Positions 1-9,341 of a DNA stretch of 64,000 nucleotides are shown here, in pieces. A program made the translations under genes and the position numbers. The notes below the pieces were generated by a model. The model was not told the origin of the DNA and searched no databases. It saw only the letters and a program-made list of their open reading frames with translations. The DNA lies in assembly GCA_963719025.1 (NCBI GenBank), contig CAVRBK010000092.1, positions 35,978 through 99,977 of the forward strand, in the 5' to 3' direction. How positions within the stretch are numbered: position 1 is the first letter of the stretch; every line of letters begins with the position of its first letter. This DNA is from Thiosocius sp963719025. GTDB lineage: Bacteria; Pseudomonadota; Gammaproteobacteria; Chromatiales; Chromatiaceae.

Positions 1-96
1 GCGAATCAATTGGCGCCGAAAATACTCCAGCTGCAGAGGATTCATGTATTCCTCTTCTGGCGTGGGTTGGTAATCGGCTGGTAGTTCCACCGTCAT
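1..96 (-). CDS. dksA: RNA polymerase-binding transcription factor DksA, N-terminal part
   Basis: The 32 codons visible before the window edge read MTVELPADYQPTPEEEYMNP and continue LQLEYFRRQLIR. This is the typical DksA start: a variable head, the EEYMN motif, then the first helix with a YFRR-type segment. DksA binds in the RNA polymerase secondary channel and, with ppGpp, tunes rRNA, amino-acid and stress promoters. The gene is cut by the window edge, so the coiled-coil DxxDxA tip and the zinc-finger Cys residues cannot be checked. The start is ATG at 94-96. Identification rests only on the N-terminus, and a DksA paralogue cannot be excluded. Confidence 0.8.
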   Translation of the reverse strand, partial: MTVELPADYQPTPEEEYMNPLQLEYFRRQLIR

Positions 97-202
97 GCTT
101 ATCTGACTCCGAAGGTTTTTCTGAAGGCCGCGGGGTTTTAGCCTACCCGGCCGGCATAATCAAGTCCGAAGAAACGGTGAGTGACACAATCGAGCAAAAA
201 AA

Positions 203-1705
203 CTACAGCCGTTCCAGACATTTGGGGGTCTTTGGCGACGCCGGATCGGCCAGAAATGCGCGTACCAGATCGGCCGCACAGAGGTGGCTGTCAAGCACCC
301 CGTGACCGATTGCCGGAAACACGAAAACCTGCGCATTCGGCAGACTGCGTGCGGCCAGTTCGGCCCACTCGGGTGGCGTGACCGGGTCAAACTCGCCGGC
401 CAGCAACAGGGTTGGCACCGGCGATTCGACCGGCCGTGCGGAAGGCCTCGGGTGCCTCACCCGAATCCCAGTAACGGCAGGCGTTGTACTGCCAGTCGAA
501 ACGCTTGATCCCGGCCACTCGCGGATACAGCGCCAATTGCGCCTGGGCATCGCGCAGATCGACCGCACCGGTGTCGTGGCAGTCGATGGAACTGGCCACC
601 GGATCGCTGATCGCGTCGTCCAGCAGCGCCTCCACGTTGTCACGAATCATGCGCCGCATCGCACTGTCGAGTCGACCATCTGCCAGCGCCCTGACACTGG
701 CCGGCAGGTCGGGAATCAGATCCCATTGGTACATGGCCTCGAACAGCAGCCACGCCAGGTCCTCGTGGTCGTAGACCACCGCGATGTCCTGACCATCATC
801 CGGATCGCGCACGCTCAGCCGCAACAGCTCACGCTCGACCCGCTCGAAGGCATCGCGCAACACCCGATCGAGCACATCCGGGACCGTCTGAACAGCGATC
901 GGCCAGTTCGCAGATACGGCTGAACAGATCGAAAGAACGCTGCAGCAGCCAGGCATCGGCGAGCTCGGCGTTGACCTGCGGCGGATACGGCGAATCGAGG
1001 ATCGCCGCATGCAGCTGCTGCGGCGCCGTGCGCATCATCTCCAGCGCGACCCGGGTACCGTATGACACGCCGTAAACACTCCAGCGCCCGACGCCCATGG
1101 CACGCATCAGATCGATGGCGTCCGCCGCGTTGTGGCGGGTGGTGAAACGATGCAGGTCGAAACCCTCGCTTTTCAGCCGGTCGTGACAGGCCCGGGTGGC
1201 CTCGCGCACCCGGCGGTAGGCCTCCTCGGTCGGCAACGGCAGGGGCAGGAGTTCGCGGCGCAGCGTGCGCAGCTCCGGGCAGTCCAGCGCCGGTTCCGAC
1301 AGGCCGACCCCGCGCTGGTCGTACAGCACCAGATCCCCCGACCAGGCGGTGGCATCCACCCAGTCGAGCCAGAAACCGACCTCGTCCGCGGCCAGCCAGG
1401 CCGCACCGCCCGGACCGCCGGCGATGTACTGCACCGGCGGGCCGGAACGCGCCCAGAAATACTGCGGGATATAGACCACCGGCAGCACAAACTGCTGCGG
1501 GCTGGCCGTGGCCAGCGGCGCGGTGTGCAGACGGCCGCAGTGCAGCGGCCGCCACAGCGGCTTGTCGAACCAGCAATCGACCCACTCCAGACGCGCACCG
1601 TTCTCCAGCTGCAAGGCCTCGGGCGGGCGCGTGCAGTGCCTGCCAGGCGAACCAGACGGCCGGGGCCAGCACGATCGGCCAGAGCATCCAGCGCAGCACA
1701 GCCAT
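203..1705 (-). CDS. exported alpha/beta hydrolase, TAP-like peptidase family (frame-interrupted)
   Basis: Three reading frames joined in order give a proline iminopeptidase/tripeptidyl-aminopeptidase type hydrolase. A signal-like start (MAVLRWMLWPIVLAPAVWFA) begins at 1705. It is followed by the oxyanion region (YIAGGPGG), the nucleophile elbow GVSYGTRVAL, the acid loop LLAGEFDPVTPPEWA and the catalytic His in PAIGHGVLD near the C-terminus. The last two belong to the TAP C-terminal domain. Frame changes lie near 1620, 970 and 430. The start overlaps the probable ubiA stop (TGATG at 1703-1707). Peptidase activity and periplasmic location are inferred from the family and the N-terminus; the natural substrate is unknown. 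Confidence 0.75.
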
Positions 1706-2606
1706 CAGGCAGCCACTCGACAGGTAGTCCCCGAACAGGCCGGCAAACACCAGCAGTCCGACGTAGTGATTGTTCAGAAACGCCCGAAAACAGGCCTGCC
1801 GCTCGCGCCCGCGAATCAACCACTGCTGATAGACGAACAGCAGCGCAGCAGCGGCAAGGGCGATCGCATAGACCAGGCCACGCCCGGCCATCTGCCCGGC
1901 CTGCCACAGCAGCAACAGCATGGTCAGCTGCAGCAACCCGATCACAACGCGATCCCAGCGACCGAACAGGATCGCGGTCGATTTGACCCCGATCTTCAGG
2001 TCATCCTCGCGGTCGACCATGGCGTACATGGTGTCGTAGATCAGCGCCCAGACGACGGTCGCCGCAAACAACACCCAGGCGACACTCGGGATCTGATCCT
2101 GCACCGCGGTAAACGCCATCGGCACCGCCCAGCCAAACGCCACACCCAGTACCAGTTGCGGCACGTGCGTATAGCGCTTCGTGAACGGGTATACCGCGGC
2201 CAGCGCCACGCGCAACAAAGGAATGGGCGATGGTCCTGGCTGTTGAGTGTCAGTACCAGGGCGAAGGCGCACAGGCCAGGACGACGAACACCACGAGCGC
2301 CTCGCGCGGGCTGACCAGGCCGGTTGCCAGCGGGCGGCGTGCCGTGCGCTCCACCTGGCCGTCAATATCGCGATCGGCGTAATCGTTGATCGCACAGCCG
2401 GCCGAACGCATCAGCGCCGTGCCGAGGACAAAGACCAGCAGAATCCACCCGGGCGGAATCCCCTCGGCGGCAACCCACAGTGCCCACAACGCCGGCCACA
2501 GCAGCAGGTAGATACCGATCGGGCGGTCGGCCCGCACCAGCAGCCAGTAATGACCCAGCCGGGCGCGCCAGCCGGCCGGCGCTGCCTGTTGCCTATCCGT
2601 GCTCAT
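1705..2606 (-). CDS. ubiA: 4-hydroxybenzoate octaprenyltransferase UbiA (frame-interrupted)
   Basis: Integral membrane prenyltransferase that attaches the polyprenyl tail to 4-hydroxybenzoate in ubiquinone synthesis. The first Asp-rich motif is in NDYADRDIDGQVERTARRPL and the second in YDTMYAMVDREDDLKIG; both are complete. The N-terminal part (RADRPIGIYLLLWPALWALW) is the usual first membrane segment. The frame changes near 2275 and again near 2220, then runs through PFTKRYTHVPQLVLG to FGDYL. The stop that fits family length is the TGA at 1705-1707, which needs one more base change, so the C-terminal end is approximate. The start ATG (2604-2606) overlaps the ubiC stop by ATGA, giving a ubiC-ubiA transcription unit. 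Confidence 0.88.
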
Positions 2607-3157
2607 ACCCCCAGCCTCGGAATATCCGGCAGGAAGAGCTCGTTCACCAGGATACGCTCGCCGCCATAGTCGAACAGGGTGCGCCGCCCCCACAGTTGCA
2701 GAGGCCGATGCCGCAGATGGGCCGTCGCGCGCTCGAACAGGCGGTGACGCGACGAGATCCGTGCCACCTCGACGCGCAGGCGGCGCGTGGTCGGATCGGA
2801 GAACAGCACCTCGCCGAGGGGTCGCCGGCCCAGCTGGGTCAGTGCATGCAAGGGTCCGCACAGGCTGCGCATCGGTATCAGGGTACGCGCAAACACCCAG
2901 GTTTCGCGGCCACAGTCGAGTCGCACCTCGCGCACCAGGGTGGCCTGCGCCGGCCCGCCACCGAGCAATGCGGCCTCGCTGGGCAGCGCGCTGGCGTGCC
3001 CCTGGGCGACCAGATCGACAGCGAAGCGCGAGCCGCAGCTGGCAATAACCGAGCGGGTCAGCGAACCGCGGTCGCTCAGCCAGGCATGCATCGCCGGCGC
3101 CACACCGGGCAGTCGACGTGGCGCAAGCGGCCGTCCAGCGAGGCTCGCGAAAGGCAC
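2603..3157 (-). CDS. ubiC: chorismate lyase UbiC
   Basis: Cytoplasmic enzyme that converts chorismate to 4-hydroxybenzoate and pyruvate, the first step of ubiquinone synthesis; it feeds UbiA, whose start it overlaps by 4 bp. The uninterrupted 184-residue frame shows the family pattern LPGVAPAMHAWLSDRGSLTR near the start. It continues with LVREVRLDCGRETWVFARTL (active-site Arg and Glu region) and PLGEVLFSD, and ends WGRRTLFDYGGERILVNELF, where the Glu close to the C-terminus is the expected catalytic acid. I chose GTG at 3155-3157 because it gives the usual family length; the frame stays open further upstream, where it runs through another gene. Confidence 0.87.
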   Translation of the reverse strand: MPFASLAGRPLAPRRLPGVAPAMHAWLSDRGSLTRSVIASCGSRFAVDLVAQGHASALPSEAALLGGGPAQATLVREVRLDCGRETWVFARTLIPMRSLCGPLHALTQLGRRPLGEVLFSDPTTRRLRVEVARISSRHRLFERATAHLRHRPLQLWGRRTLFDYGGERILVNELFLPDIPRLGV

Positions 3158-3243
3158 GATGGGAGTTGTTTTTGCGTCGGAACATCTGGTCGCCGCGGAG
3201 AAATCGGGCGGATTATCGCATGTCAGCGCCGTGCAGGCGGCCG

Positions 3244-3600
3244 TCACTGGCGCAATCGCGCATGCAGATGAAACGGACCGGTATACACCGGCTCTCGTGA
3301 TCCGGACGTCGGCAACCCGGCCGTCCTGGCCCGCCAGCGTCGAAGCGAATGGCGACACCGGCCGCATGGTGTCGCCCGGCCAGCGTGCACAACACCGTAC
3401 TGATGCCGGCTCAACCAGTCGCATTGCGTATCGACCAGGCCGCTGTCGCGCAGCTGTTTGCGCACCTGCTGATGCGAATCGCCGACCGCGATGGCACGCC
3501 ATGCCGGCGGCACCTCGAGGGTCTCGGTCAGGGATACCGCATAAAACGGCAGTAGCAGCGCGATCACCAGCAGGGTCGAACGGCGGAGAATTTTCAGCAT
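3244..3600 (-). CDS. small exported or membrane-anchored protein of unknown function (frame-interrupted)
   Basis: The N-terminus MLKILRRSTLLVIALLLPFY followed by AVSLTETLEVPPAW is a signal or anchor sequence. Next comes a segment (AIAVGDSHQQVRKQLRDSG) resembling the short periplasmic proteins with a GxxxxxVRxxLG pattern. Downstream the frame changes at least twice: pieces from three frames (VLCTLAGRHHAAGVAIRFDA, QDGRVADVRITRAGVY, then TGPFHLHARLRQ and a stop at 3244) join into a plausible protein of about 118 residues. It sits between recG and ubiC on the same strand. I do not recognise the family, and the C-terminal half is uncertain. Confidence 0.5.
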   Translation of the reverse strand: MLKILRRSTLLVIALLLPFYAVSLTETLEVPPAWRAIAVGDSHQQVRKQLRDSGLVDTQCDWLSRHQYGVVHAGRATPCGRCRHSLRRWRARTAGLPTSGSREPVYTGPFHLHARLRQ

Positions 3601-3702
3601 ACTGTCAATCTGTGTCACGGCTTGAAGGTGGCAGGCGATCCTGCCGGCTACCCTGCAGGGCGCGCGCGCAACGATAACACCGCCCGCCCAGGCCCGGCAC
3701 GG

Positions 3703-5843
3703 TCAGACATCGGCGTACTGCACCTTGTGCCCGATCCAGCGATGCATCAGCGGCGCAACGCTCGCCGGGTATTCGCGCCAGCAGACGATCGGCCAGCGCC
3801 TGCACCCCGGGTACCAGGTCCTGGTCACGCAGCAGGTCGGCGATGCGAAACTGCATCTCGCCGGTCTGGCGGGTGCCCAGCACCTCGCCGGGACCGCGGA
3901 TCTCCAGATCGCGACGCGCGATCGTCGAAGCCGTCGTTGGTTTCGCGCATCACCGCGAGACGCTCCTGCGCGACGCTGCCCAGCGGCGGGTGATACATCA
4001 GCACGCAATGGCTCTGCTGCGCACCGCGCCCGACGCGACCGCGCAGCTGGTGCAGCTGCGACAGGCCGAGCCGCTCGGCGTTCTCGATCACCATCAGGCT
4101 GGCATTCGGCACGTCGACGCCGACCTCGATCACCGTCGTCGCCACCAGCAGGTCGATCTCGCCGGCCTTGAACGCCGCCATCACCGCCTCCTTCTCGGCC
4201 GCCTTCATGCGGCCGTGCACCAGGCCGACGCGCAGCCCCTGCAGCGCCTCGGCCAGCGCCGCCGCGGTGTCCTCGGCGGCCTGCGCCTGCAGCGCCTCCG
4301 ACTCCTCGATCAGGGTGCAGACCCAGTAGGCCTGGCGGCCCTCCGCGCAGGCCTGGGCGACCCGCTCGACCACCTCGTCGCGCCGCGCGTCAACGATCGC
4401 CACCGTCTGCACCGGCGTGCGTCCCGGCGGCAGCTCGTCGATCACCGACAGGTCGAGATCGGCATAGGCGGTCATCGCCAGGGTGCGCGGGATCGGCGTC
4501 GCGGTCATCACCAGCTGATGCGGCAACTGTCCGGCGACCCCCTTCTCGCGCAGCGCCAGGCGCTGGTGCACACCGAAGCGGTGCTGCTCATCGACGATCA
4601 CCAGGCCGAGGCGCTCGAACAGCACGTCGTCCTGGAACAGCGCATGGGTGCCGACGACGACCTGGGTCGTGCCGTCGCCCAGCCCGCTCAGCGTCGCCTG
4701 CGCGGCGCTTGCCCTTGTGCCGCCCGCTCAGCCAGCCGACCTCGACCCCAAGCGGCTCCAGCCAGGTCGCGAAATTGCGCAGATGCTGCTCGGCCAGCAG
4801 TTCGGTCGGCGCCATCAGCGCGACCTGGTAACCGGCCTCGACGCAGCAGCAGTGCGGCCAGCGCCGCCACGATGGTCTTGCCCGAGCCGACATCGCCCTG
4901 CACCAGGCGCAGCGCCGGGTGCGGCTGCGCCAGGTCGGCGCGCATCTCGTCCAGCACCCGCTGCTGCGCTCCGGTCAGACGAAACGGCAGGCTGTCGAGC
5001 AGGGCATCCTGCAGCTGCCCGTCACCCGCCAGCAGCGGTGCGCCGCAGCCGGCGCTGGCGCTGGCGCAGCACCCGCAGGCTCAGCTGATGGGCCAGCAGT
5101 TCTTCGAAGGCGAGGCGCCGCTGCGCCGGGTGGCCGGTCTCCGACAGCAGGGCCTGCGACTGGTCCGGCGGCGGGCGATGCAGCAGCCGCACCGCATCGG
5201 CCAGCGCCGGCAGGCGGTACTCGCGCAGGACCGCCGCTGGCAGCAGTTCCTGCAGCCCGCCCTGCCCCAGCAGGTCGAGCGCCCTGCCGGTCAGGTCACG
5301 CCAGCTCAGCTGGTGCATGCCCTCGGTGGTCGGGTAGATCGGCGTCAGCGCCTGCTCGACCTCGGCCGCGGCCCCCTCGGCGACGCGCTCAACCTCGGGA
5401 TGGACCAGTTCATAGCTGTTCGGACCATTGCGCACCTCGCCGAAGCAACGCAGCCAGGCACCGCGCGACATATTGGCCTTCTGCGCGGCACTGAAGTGAA
5501 AAAAGCGCAGCATGATGCTGCCGGTGCCGTCGGCCAGCCGCACCAGCAGCGAACGCCGCCGGCCGAAACGGATATCCGCCAGTTCGACCTCGCCCTGGAT
5601 CACCGCCTGATCGCCGCTGCGCAGGCTGCCGATCGGCACGATCCGGGTGCGGTCCTGGTAGCGGATCGGCAGATGGAACAGCAGATCCTGAACGTTGGCG
5701 ATCCCCAGCTTGAGCAGGCGCTCGGCATTCTTCGGGCCGACCCCCTTCAGGGCGGTAACCGGGGTTTCGGCAAGCGGGTGGGCGGCATCAATCACTGCGG
5801 CAGGATACGAAACCACGCCAGCAGCAACAAGGCAGAACGACAC
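3703..5843 (-). CDS. recG: ATP-dependent DNA helicase RecG (heavily frame-interrupted)
   Basis: Branch-migration helicase that reverses stalled replication forks. In order the pieces give the N-terminal wedge domain (TPVTALKGVGPKNAERLLKL, then the OB-fold HLPIRYQDRTRIVPIG) and Walker A GDVGSGKT. Motif Ia is APTELLAEQHLRNF, the DExH box is VIVDEQHRFGVHQR, and motif III is MTATPIPRTLAMT. Motif VI is LHQLRGRVGRG, and the C-terminal TRG-like region contains GTRQTGEMQFRIADLL. At least five frame changes occur, near 5040, 4860, 4690, 3920 and 3760. The reconstructed length is about 700 residues, normal for RecG. The longest frame starts at GTG 5841-5843; GTG 5793-5795 fits the family alignment equally well. 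Every motif survives, so indels are more likely than decay. Confidence 0.88.
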
Positions 5844-6001
5844 CGGGTCCGCCCGCCATGTCCGCGGTCATTACACGCCTGCCGGCCCGACGGTGTCGCA
5901 GCGGCGAGGCCGATCAGGCTGCGCGGGGGGTAAACAGCATCAACATCGCGCCATCTTTCCTATGCTTGGTTCAGGCATGGAATGAAACAGCAGCCGGATT
6001 G

Positions 6002-6391
6002 ATGTCAATTCACAATCAGCGGGCATGGGGACTGACGGCCGTCGCCCTGCTCGCGGGGATCGCCGCAAGCTACGCGAGCAATGATTGGACCTGGTTTTCG
6101 CGTGCCGGCGCGGCAGTGGTCGCCGTCGGCATTGTGCTGACCTCGCGCCAGATCTTCGAACACAACCGCCGGCTTCTGGAACACCAGCGCAAATACCCGG
6201 CACCCCACGAGGTACCGTCACGCGGTACGGCAGGCCACGACTGGGCGAACGAGAACAGCATCCGCCAATTGATCCGCGCACGCTCGCACGAAGAGGAAAA
6301 CTGGCGCAGCGAATTCAGCGGCTTTCACATGCTGGTAGGCGGCACCCTGGTATGGGGGTTCGGCGACCTGCTGGGCCTGCTGTTCCGCTGA
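6002..6391 (+). CDS. small two-segment membrane protein of unknown function
   Basis: 129 residues starting MSIHNQRAWGLTAVALLAGI. A first membrane segment is followed directly by a second one around WFSRAGAAVVAVGIVLTSRQ. A charged cytoplasmic stretch follows (residues about 50-105, rich in Arg, Glu and His), then a hydrophobic C-terminal segment near GFHMLVGGTLVWGFGDLL. The frame remains open upstream to 5858, but ATG 6002 is the start directly before the first hydrophobic segment. It lies on the plus strand between recG and the cytochrome gene. The family is not recognised; a role in the envelope is only suggested by topology. Confidence 0.6.
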   Translation: MSIHNQRAWGLTAVALLAGIAASYASNDWTWFSRAGAAVVAVGIVLTSRQIFEHNRRLLEHQRKYPAPHEVPSRGTAGHDWANENSIRQLIRARSHEEENWRSEFSGFHMLVGGTLVWGFGDLLGLLFR

Positions 6392-6404
6392 ACCGGGGAC
6401 AGCG

Positions 6405-6926
6405 CTATTTCCAGCGCTCCTGGCCGACCAGCAGCAACAGCATATTCAGAACCGACGAATTGGCAACCGGAGCGGGCAGACAACCCTGACCATCCTGTTC
6501 CGGTCCGCAAGACGCGTCAGCCAGGCGCCCGCTCGCCGTGGCCGGCAGGGCGTTCACATCGAGCAACAGCAAACGGCTGTGATAGACCACGTAGGCGACG
6601 GCCGCCGCAACATCCTGCTCGGTCAGTTCCAGGTCGCCGCCCGGCGGCATCCGCCCGTGACCCGCGACAGCGTGTTCGATCAACGTGTTCAGCGGCTGCT
6701 CGAGCCGCTCGCCCCAGTCCTCGCTGTCGCCGAACACCGGCGCACCCTTGCGACCGCTCTCGTGACAGTGCATGCACTTGTCGGTAAAGACGACCCGGCC
6801 ATGCGCCAGGTTGAAGGCGCGGGTGTCGCTTTCGAAACCGCGCGGCTGGGCGACGCACGGCATAGCCACAAACTGCGCCAGGAGCACCAGCACAGTCAAT
6901 CTGAACAGTTGCTGCCTGCCTGGCAT
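6405..6926 (-). CDS. periplasmic cytochrome c, class I (c5-like)
   Basis: 173 residues: signal peptide (RLTVLVLLAQFVAMPCVAQP), one heme-binding motif CMHCH at about residue 52, and a likely axial Met in GHGRMPPGGDLELTEQDVAA. The conserved C-terminal helix AVAYVVYHS follows. This is the cytochrome c5/c555 pattern of small periplasmic electron carriers. The C-terminal extension after the helix (about 50 residues, with a Cys pair) is longer than usual and ends in a hydrophobic stretch. GGGAG stands a few bases upstream of ATG 6924-6926. It is a single gene facing away from yjbQ; its electron partners cannot be read from the sequence. Confidence 0.8.
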   Translation of the reverse strand: MPGRQQLFRLTVLVLLAQFVAMPCVAQPRGFESDTRAFNLAHGRVVFTDKCMHCHESGRKGAPVFGDSEDWGERLEQPLNTLIEHAVAGHGRMPPGGDLELTEQDVAAAVAYVVYHSRLLLLDVNALPATASGRLADASCGPEQDGQGCLPAPVANSSVLNMLLLLVGQERWK

Positions 6927-7158
6927 GAAATCTCCCGGGTTTTGTTGAGACGGACACCCTAAAGATACCCGCTCAAATCAGAATGGGAAAGAAAACAACA
7001 ACCATTCCTTTTTTCACAGCCGCGTGGGGCGCTGGATGGAGGAACAGCGTGCGTATTCCCCAATTGCCCGGATCGCCGCTCCGGCATCGCGCCGCGCCGG
7101 TCCGGTACCCGATTCAGTCGGCTAAACTCAGGTCCTCCTCCAGGCCAGGAACGCAGCG

Positions 7159-7572
7159 ATGATCCACCAGTCCACCCTCGCCCAACCCACCCGCGGACGC
7201 GGCACCTACGAAATCACCGGGCAGGTACATGACCTGGTGCGTCAGTCCGGGATTCAAACAGGCCTGTGCCACCTGTTCGTGCAACATACCAGCGCATCCC
7301 TGATCATCTGCGAGAATGCCGATCCGACGGTACGCAGCGACCTCGAACGCTTCATGAGCAGACTCGCACCGGACAGCGATCCGATCTACGACCACACCAT
7401 GGAGGGCCCGGACGACATGCCGGCGCACGTGCGGTCGATCCTGACGAAGATGGATATGACAATCCCGGTGAGCCAGGGGCGCTGTGCGCTGGGGACCTGG
7501 CAGGGCATCTACCTGTACGAGCACCGGCAGCAGCCGCATGCGCGTAAGGTGGTTGTGACAGTAAGCGACTGA
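7159..7572 (+). CDS. yjbQ: YjbQ family protein (UPF0047)
   Basis: 137 residues with the UPF0047 pattern: TRGRGTYEITGQVHDLVRQS at the N-terminus, CHLFVQHTSASLIICENADP with the conserved His and Asn, and DDMPAHVRSILTKMDMTIPV. The motif GTWQGIYLYEHR ends the fold. Family members are small trimeric proteins; some complement thiamin-phosphate synthase mutants, but the physiological reaction is not settled. The start is ATG 7159, with a weak purine-rich stretch before it. It is convergent with the IalB-like gene across a hairpin. Confidence 0.85.
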   Translation: MIHQSTLAQPTRGRGTYEITGQVHDLVRQSGIQTGLCHLFVQHTSASLIICENADPTVRSDLERFMSRLAPDSDPIYDHTMEGPDDMPAHVRSILTKMDMTIPVSQGRCALGTWQGIYLYEHRQQPHARKVVVTVSD

Positions 7573-7597
7573 CCGGCAAACATCGCGCCGGCCAGTC
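7567..7597. terminator. hairpin between convergent yjbQ and IalB-like genes
   Basis: GACTGACCGGC at 7567-7577 pairs with GCCGGCCAGTC at 7587-7597, with one mismatch (a G-U pair when read from the minus strand) and a 9-base loop. It overlaps the yjbQ stop and lies before the other gene's stop. No clear T-run follows, so it may act as a weak or shared terminator. Confidence 0.45.
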
Positions 7598-7614
7598 GAC
7601 ATGGCTGGAAAGGC

Positions 7615-8118
7615 CTACTTGCCGATCGCGCCGATCGCCTTGGTGAAACCGGTGAGCGACAGCGGCAAACCGACGACCTGCTTGTTCGGCGCCGCAACGC
7701 GGATGACGGCCTTTTCACCGGCCTTCATCGCCTTCACCATCGCCGCAGGCAGGGGCGTGGCAACCGTGGTGCAGCCCTGCGCCGCGCAGAGGAAAAACGC
7801 CAGCTTGACCGGCTCAACCCCGTCCATCACCAGCGCAGCACCCGGCGGCAACAGCGAGCCCAGCGGCACGGTGGCAACCAGCAACGGATCGGGCTGGCCT
7901 TCGCGGAGTGCGATTCGGACCCCGAGCACCAGTTCCCCACCCTCTTTCTTGGTCACGTTCTGAAAGACGTAACACAACTCCTCTTTGCCATCTGGCGACT
8001 TGTCGCACTTGTAACCCCAGTCGCCGTAAGTGGTGGGCTCTGCCGCCAGCACCGGGGATGAAACCATTGCCGTGCCTGCCAGCACCAGCAGGAACGCGGA
8101 AAAAACTGTTCGCATCAT
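7615..8118 (-). CDS. IalB family (invasion-associated locus B) periplasmic protein
   Basis: 167 residues with a signal peptide (SAFLLVLAGTAMVSSPVLA). The mature IalB fold begins TTYGDWGYKCDKSPDGKEEL and continues CYVFQNVTKKEGGELVLGVR and LPPGAALVMDG. It ends with a conserved Cys pair in CAAQGC and the VPxxAMVKAMKAGEKA-like helix. Proteins of this family are secreted or periplasmic; in Bartonella IalB contributes to erythrocyte invasion, but in free-living proteobacteria the function is unknown and the name should not be read literally. The start is ATG 8116-8118 (a second Met follows immediately). Confidence 0.8.
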   Translation of the reverse strand: MMRTVFSAFLLVLAGTAMVSSPVLAAEPTTYGDWGYKCDKSPDGKEELCYVFQNVTKKEGGELVLGVRIALREGQPDPLLVATVPLGSLLPPGAALVMDGVEPVKLAFFLCAAQGCTTVATPLPAAMVKAMKAGEKAVIRVAAPNKQVVGLPLSLTGFTKAIGAIGK

Positions 8119-8275
8119 GCAATCCGTTATTTGAATAAGTGTCTTCGCAGTCTAACCAGAAACTACGCCCACGAGAATGACCATCAATCAGGCCGAAGGT
8201 TCATCTGGCCTTGTCCGGCCAGGGATCGGCCCGCGCTCCATAATTAGCTTTTAACTATCAAGTCAATCTAAACAA

Positions 8276-8292
8276 ACGATTTCACTAATCGT
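8276..8292. promoter_or_regulatory. short inverted repeat upstream of the peroxiredoxin-glutaredoxin gene
   Basis: ACGATT (8276-8281) and AATCGT (8287-8292) form a perfect 6-bp inverted repeat with a 5-base spacer, about 65 bp before the ATG. It lies in a locally AT-rich segment (8240-8290) that probably holds the promoter. A redox-regulator site is possible, but the sequence does not match the OxyR spacing pattern closely. Confidence 0.3.
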
Positions 8293-8356
8293 CGACAGGT
8301 CCGGATACTGGCCCCACTGAATTTGACACAACCAACCTGGATCGAGGAGTTTTCTC

Positions 8357-9109
8357 ATGAATCTGCAAAACCGTGAAGGCCAGAACGTACCGAAGGTGAT
8401 CTTCCGCACCCGTCGCGATCACGAGTGGGTCGACGTAACCACCAGCGACGTATTCGCAGGCAAAAACGTGGTCGTGTTCGCCCTGCCCGGTGCCTTTACC
8501 CCGACCTGTTCCTCAACGCACGTGCCGCGCTACAACCAGCTCGCCGCCGAGCTGAAGCGCAACGGTGTCGACGAGATCATCTGCGTGTCGGTCAATGATG
8601 CCTTCGTGATGAACGAATGGAAGGCCGAGCAGAAGGCCGACAACATCACCTTCCTGCCGGATGGCAACGGCGACTTCGCCCGCGGCATGGGCATGCTCGT
8701 GGCCAAGGAAGACCTCGGCTTCGGCGATCGCTCCTGGCGCTATGCGATGCTGGTCAAGGATGGCGTGATCGACAAGATGTTCATCGAACCGGACGTGCCG
8801 GGCGATCCGTTCGAGGTTTCCGATGCCGACACCATGCTCGAGTATGTTGCACCGAACGCCCGCAAGCCGCTCGACGTGACCGTGTTTACCCGCGAGGGCT
8901 GCCCGTTCTGCGTGCGTGCCAAGGGACTGCTGCATGACGCCGGGATCAACTTCGACGAGTTGGTACTGAATCGCGATTACGGTGAGGTCACCCTGCGTGC
9001 CGTGGCCGGGGCCTCGATGGTGCCGCAGGTCTTCATCAACGGTAAACATGTCGGCGGCTCCGACGAGCTGGAGCAACACCTCAATCAGCGTGAGCAGGCG
9101 GCTGCCTGA
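8357..9109 (+). CDS. hybrid peroxiredoxin-glutaredoxin (Prx5/Grx fusion)
   Basis: 250 residues in two domains. Residues 1-165 are a Prx5-type peroxiredoxin with the peroxidatic Cys in ALPGAFTPTCSSTHVPRY. Residues about 170-245 are a glutaredoxin with the CPFC active site (VFTREGCPFCVRAKGLL) and the glutathione-binding MVPQVFINGKHVGGSDEL. Such fusions reduce hydroperoxides using glutathione directly, the glutaredoxin domain recycling the peroxidatic site. GAGGAG precedes ATG 8357. The glutathione reductase gene follows on the same strand about 230 bp on, so the two proteins form a complete NADPH-glutathione-peroxide pathway. The protein is cytoplasmic, with no signal peptide. Confidence 0.93.
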   Translation: MNLQNREGQNVPKVIFRTRRDHEWVDVTTSDVFAGKNVVVFALPGAFTPTCSSTHVPRYNQLAAELKRNGVDEIICVSVNDAFVMNEWKAEQKADNITFLPDGNGDFARGMGMLVAKEDLGFGDRSWRYAMLVKDGVIDKMFIEPDVPGDPFEVSDADTMLEYVAPNARKPLDVTVFTREGCPFCVRAKGLLHDAGINFDELVLNRDYGEVTLRAVAGASMVPQVFINGKHVGGSDELEQHLNQREQAAA

Positions 9110-9142
9110 TCGGTCGCGCTGAGCGCCGCAGACAAATACGGG

Positions 9143-9250
9143 GTCATGCCGGCACCGGCCGGCATCCATGCACACCGTGTTGAGAATGGACCCCCGCCTT
9201 CGCGGGGGTGACGCCTGACTTCGCGAGGAGTGATGCTCGCGGGGGGTAAC
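9143..9250. repeat. dispersed intergenic repeat cluster (REP-like hairpins)
   Basis: Two hairpins lie in tandem between the peroxiredoxin and gor genes: ATGCCGG (9146-9152) with CCGGCAT (9159-9165), and CCCCCGC (9191-9197) with GCGGGGG (9202-9208) around a CTTC loop. Degenerate GCGGGGGGTAACGCC-like copies follow. The TGGA...CCGCCTTCG...TGACG core recurs at 51.53 kb, so this is a dispersed family and not a gene-specific terminator. Confidence 0.6.
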
Positions 9251-9341
9251 GCCTGGATCCGCAGACGCGGGCAACTTGAAAGATTCCCGGCAAGGATCAG
9301 GTCTGGCTATGGCAATCAAAAACAGGACATTGGAGAGCACG

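Noticed and set aside
3843..5933. Open frame of 696 codons on the plus strand
   Set aside because: It is antisense to recG, whose motifs are all on the minus strand; the translation is rich in Arg, His and Gln with no recognisable domain.
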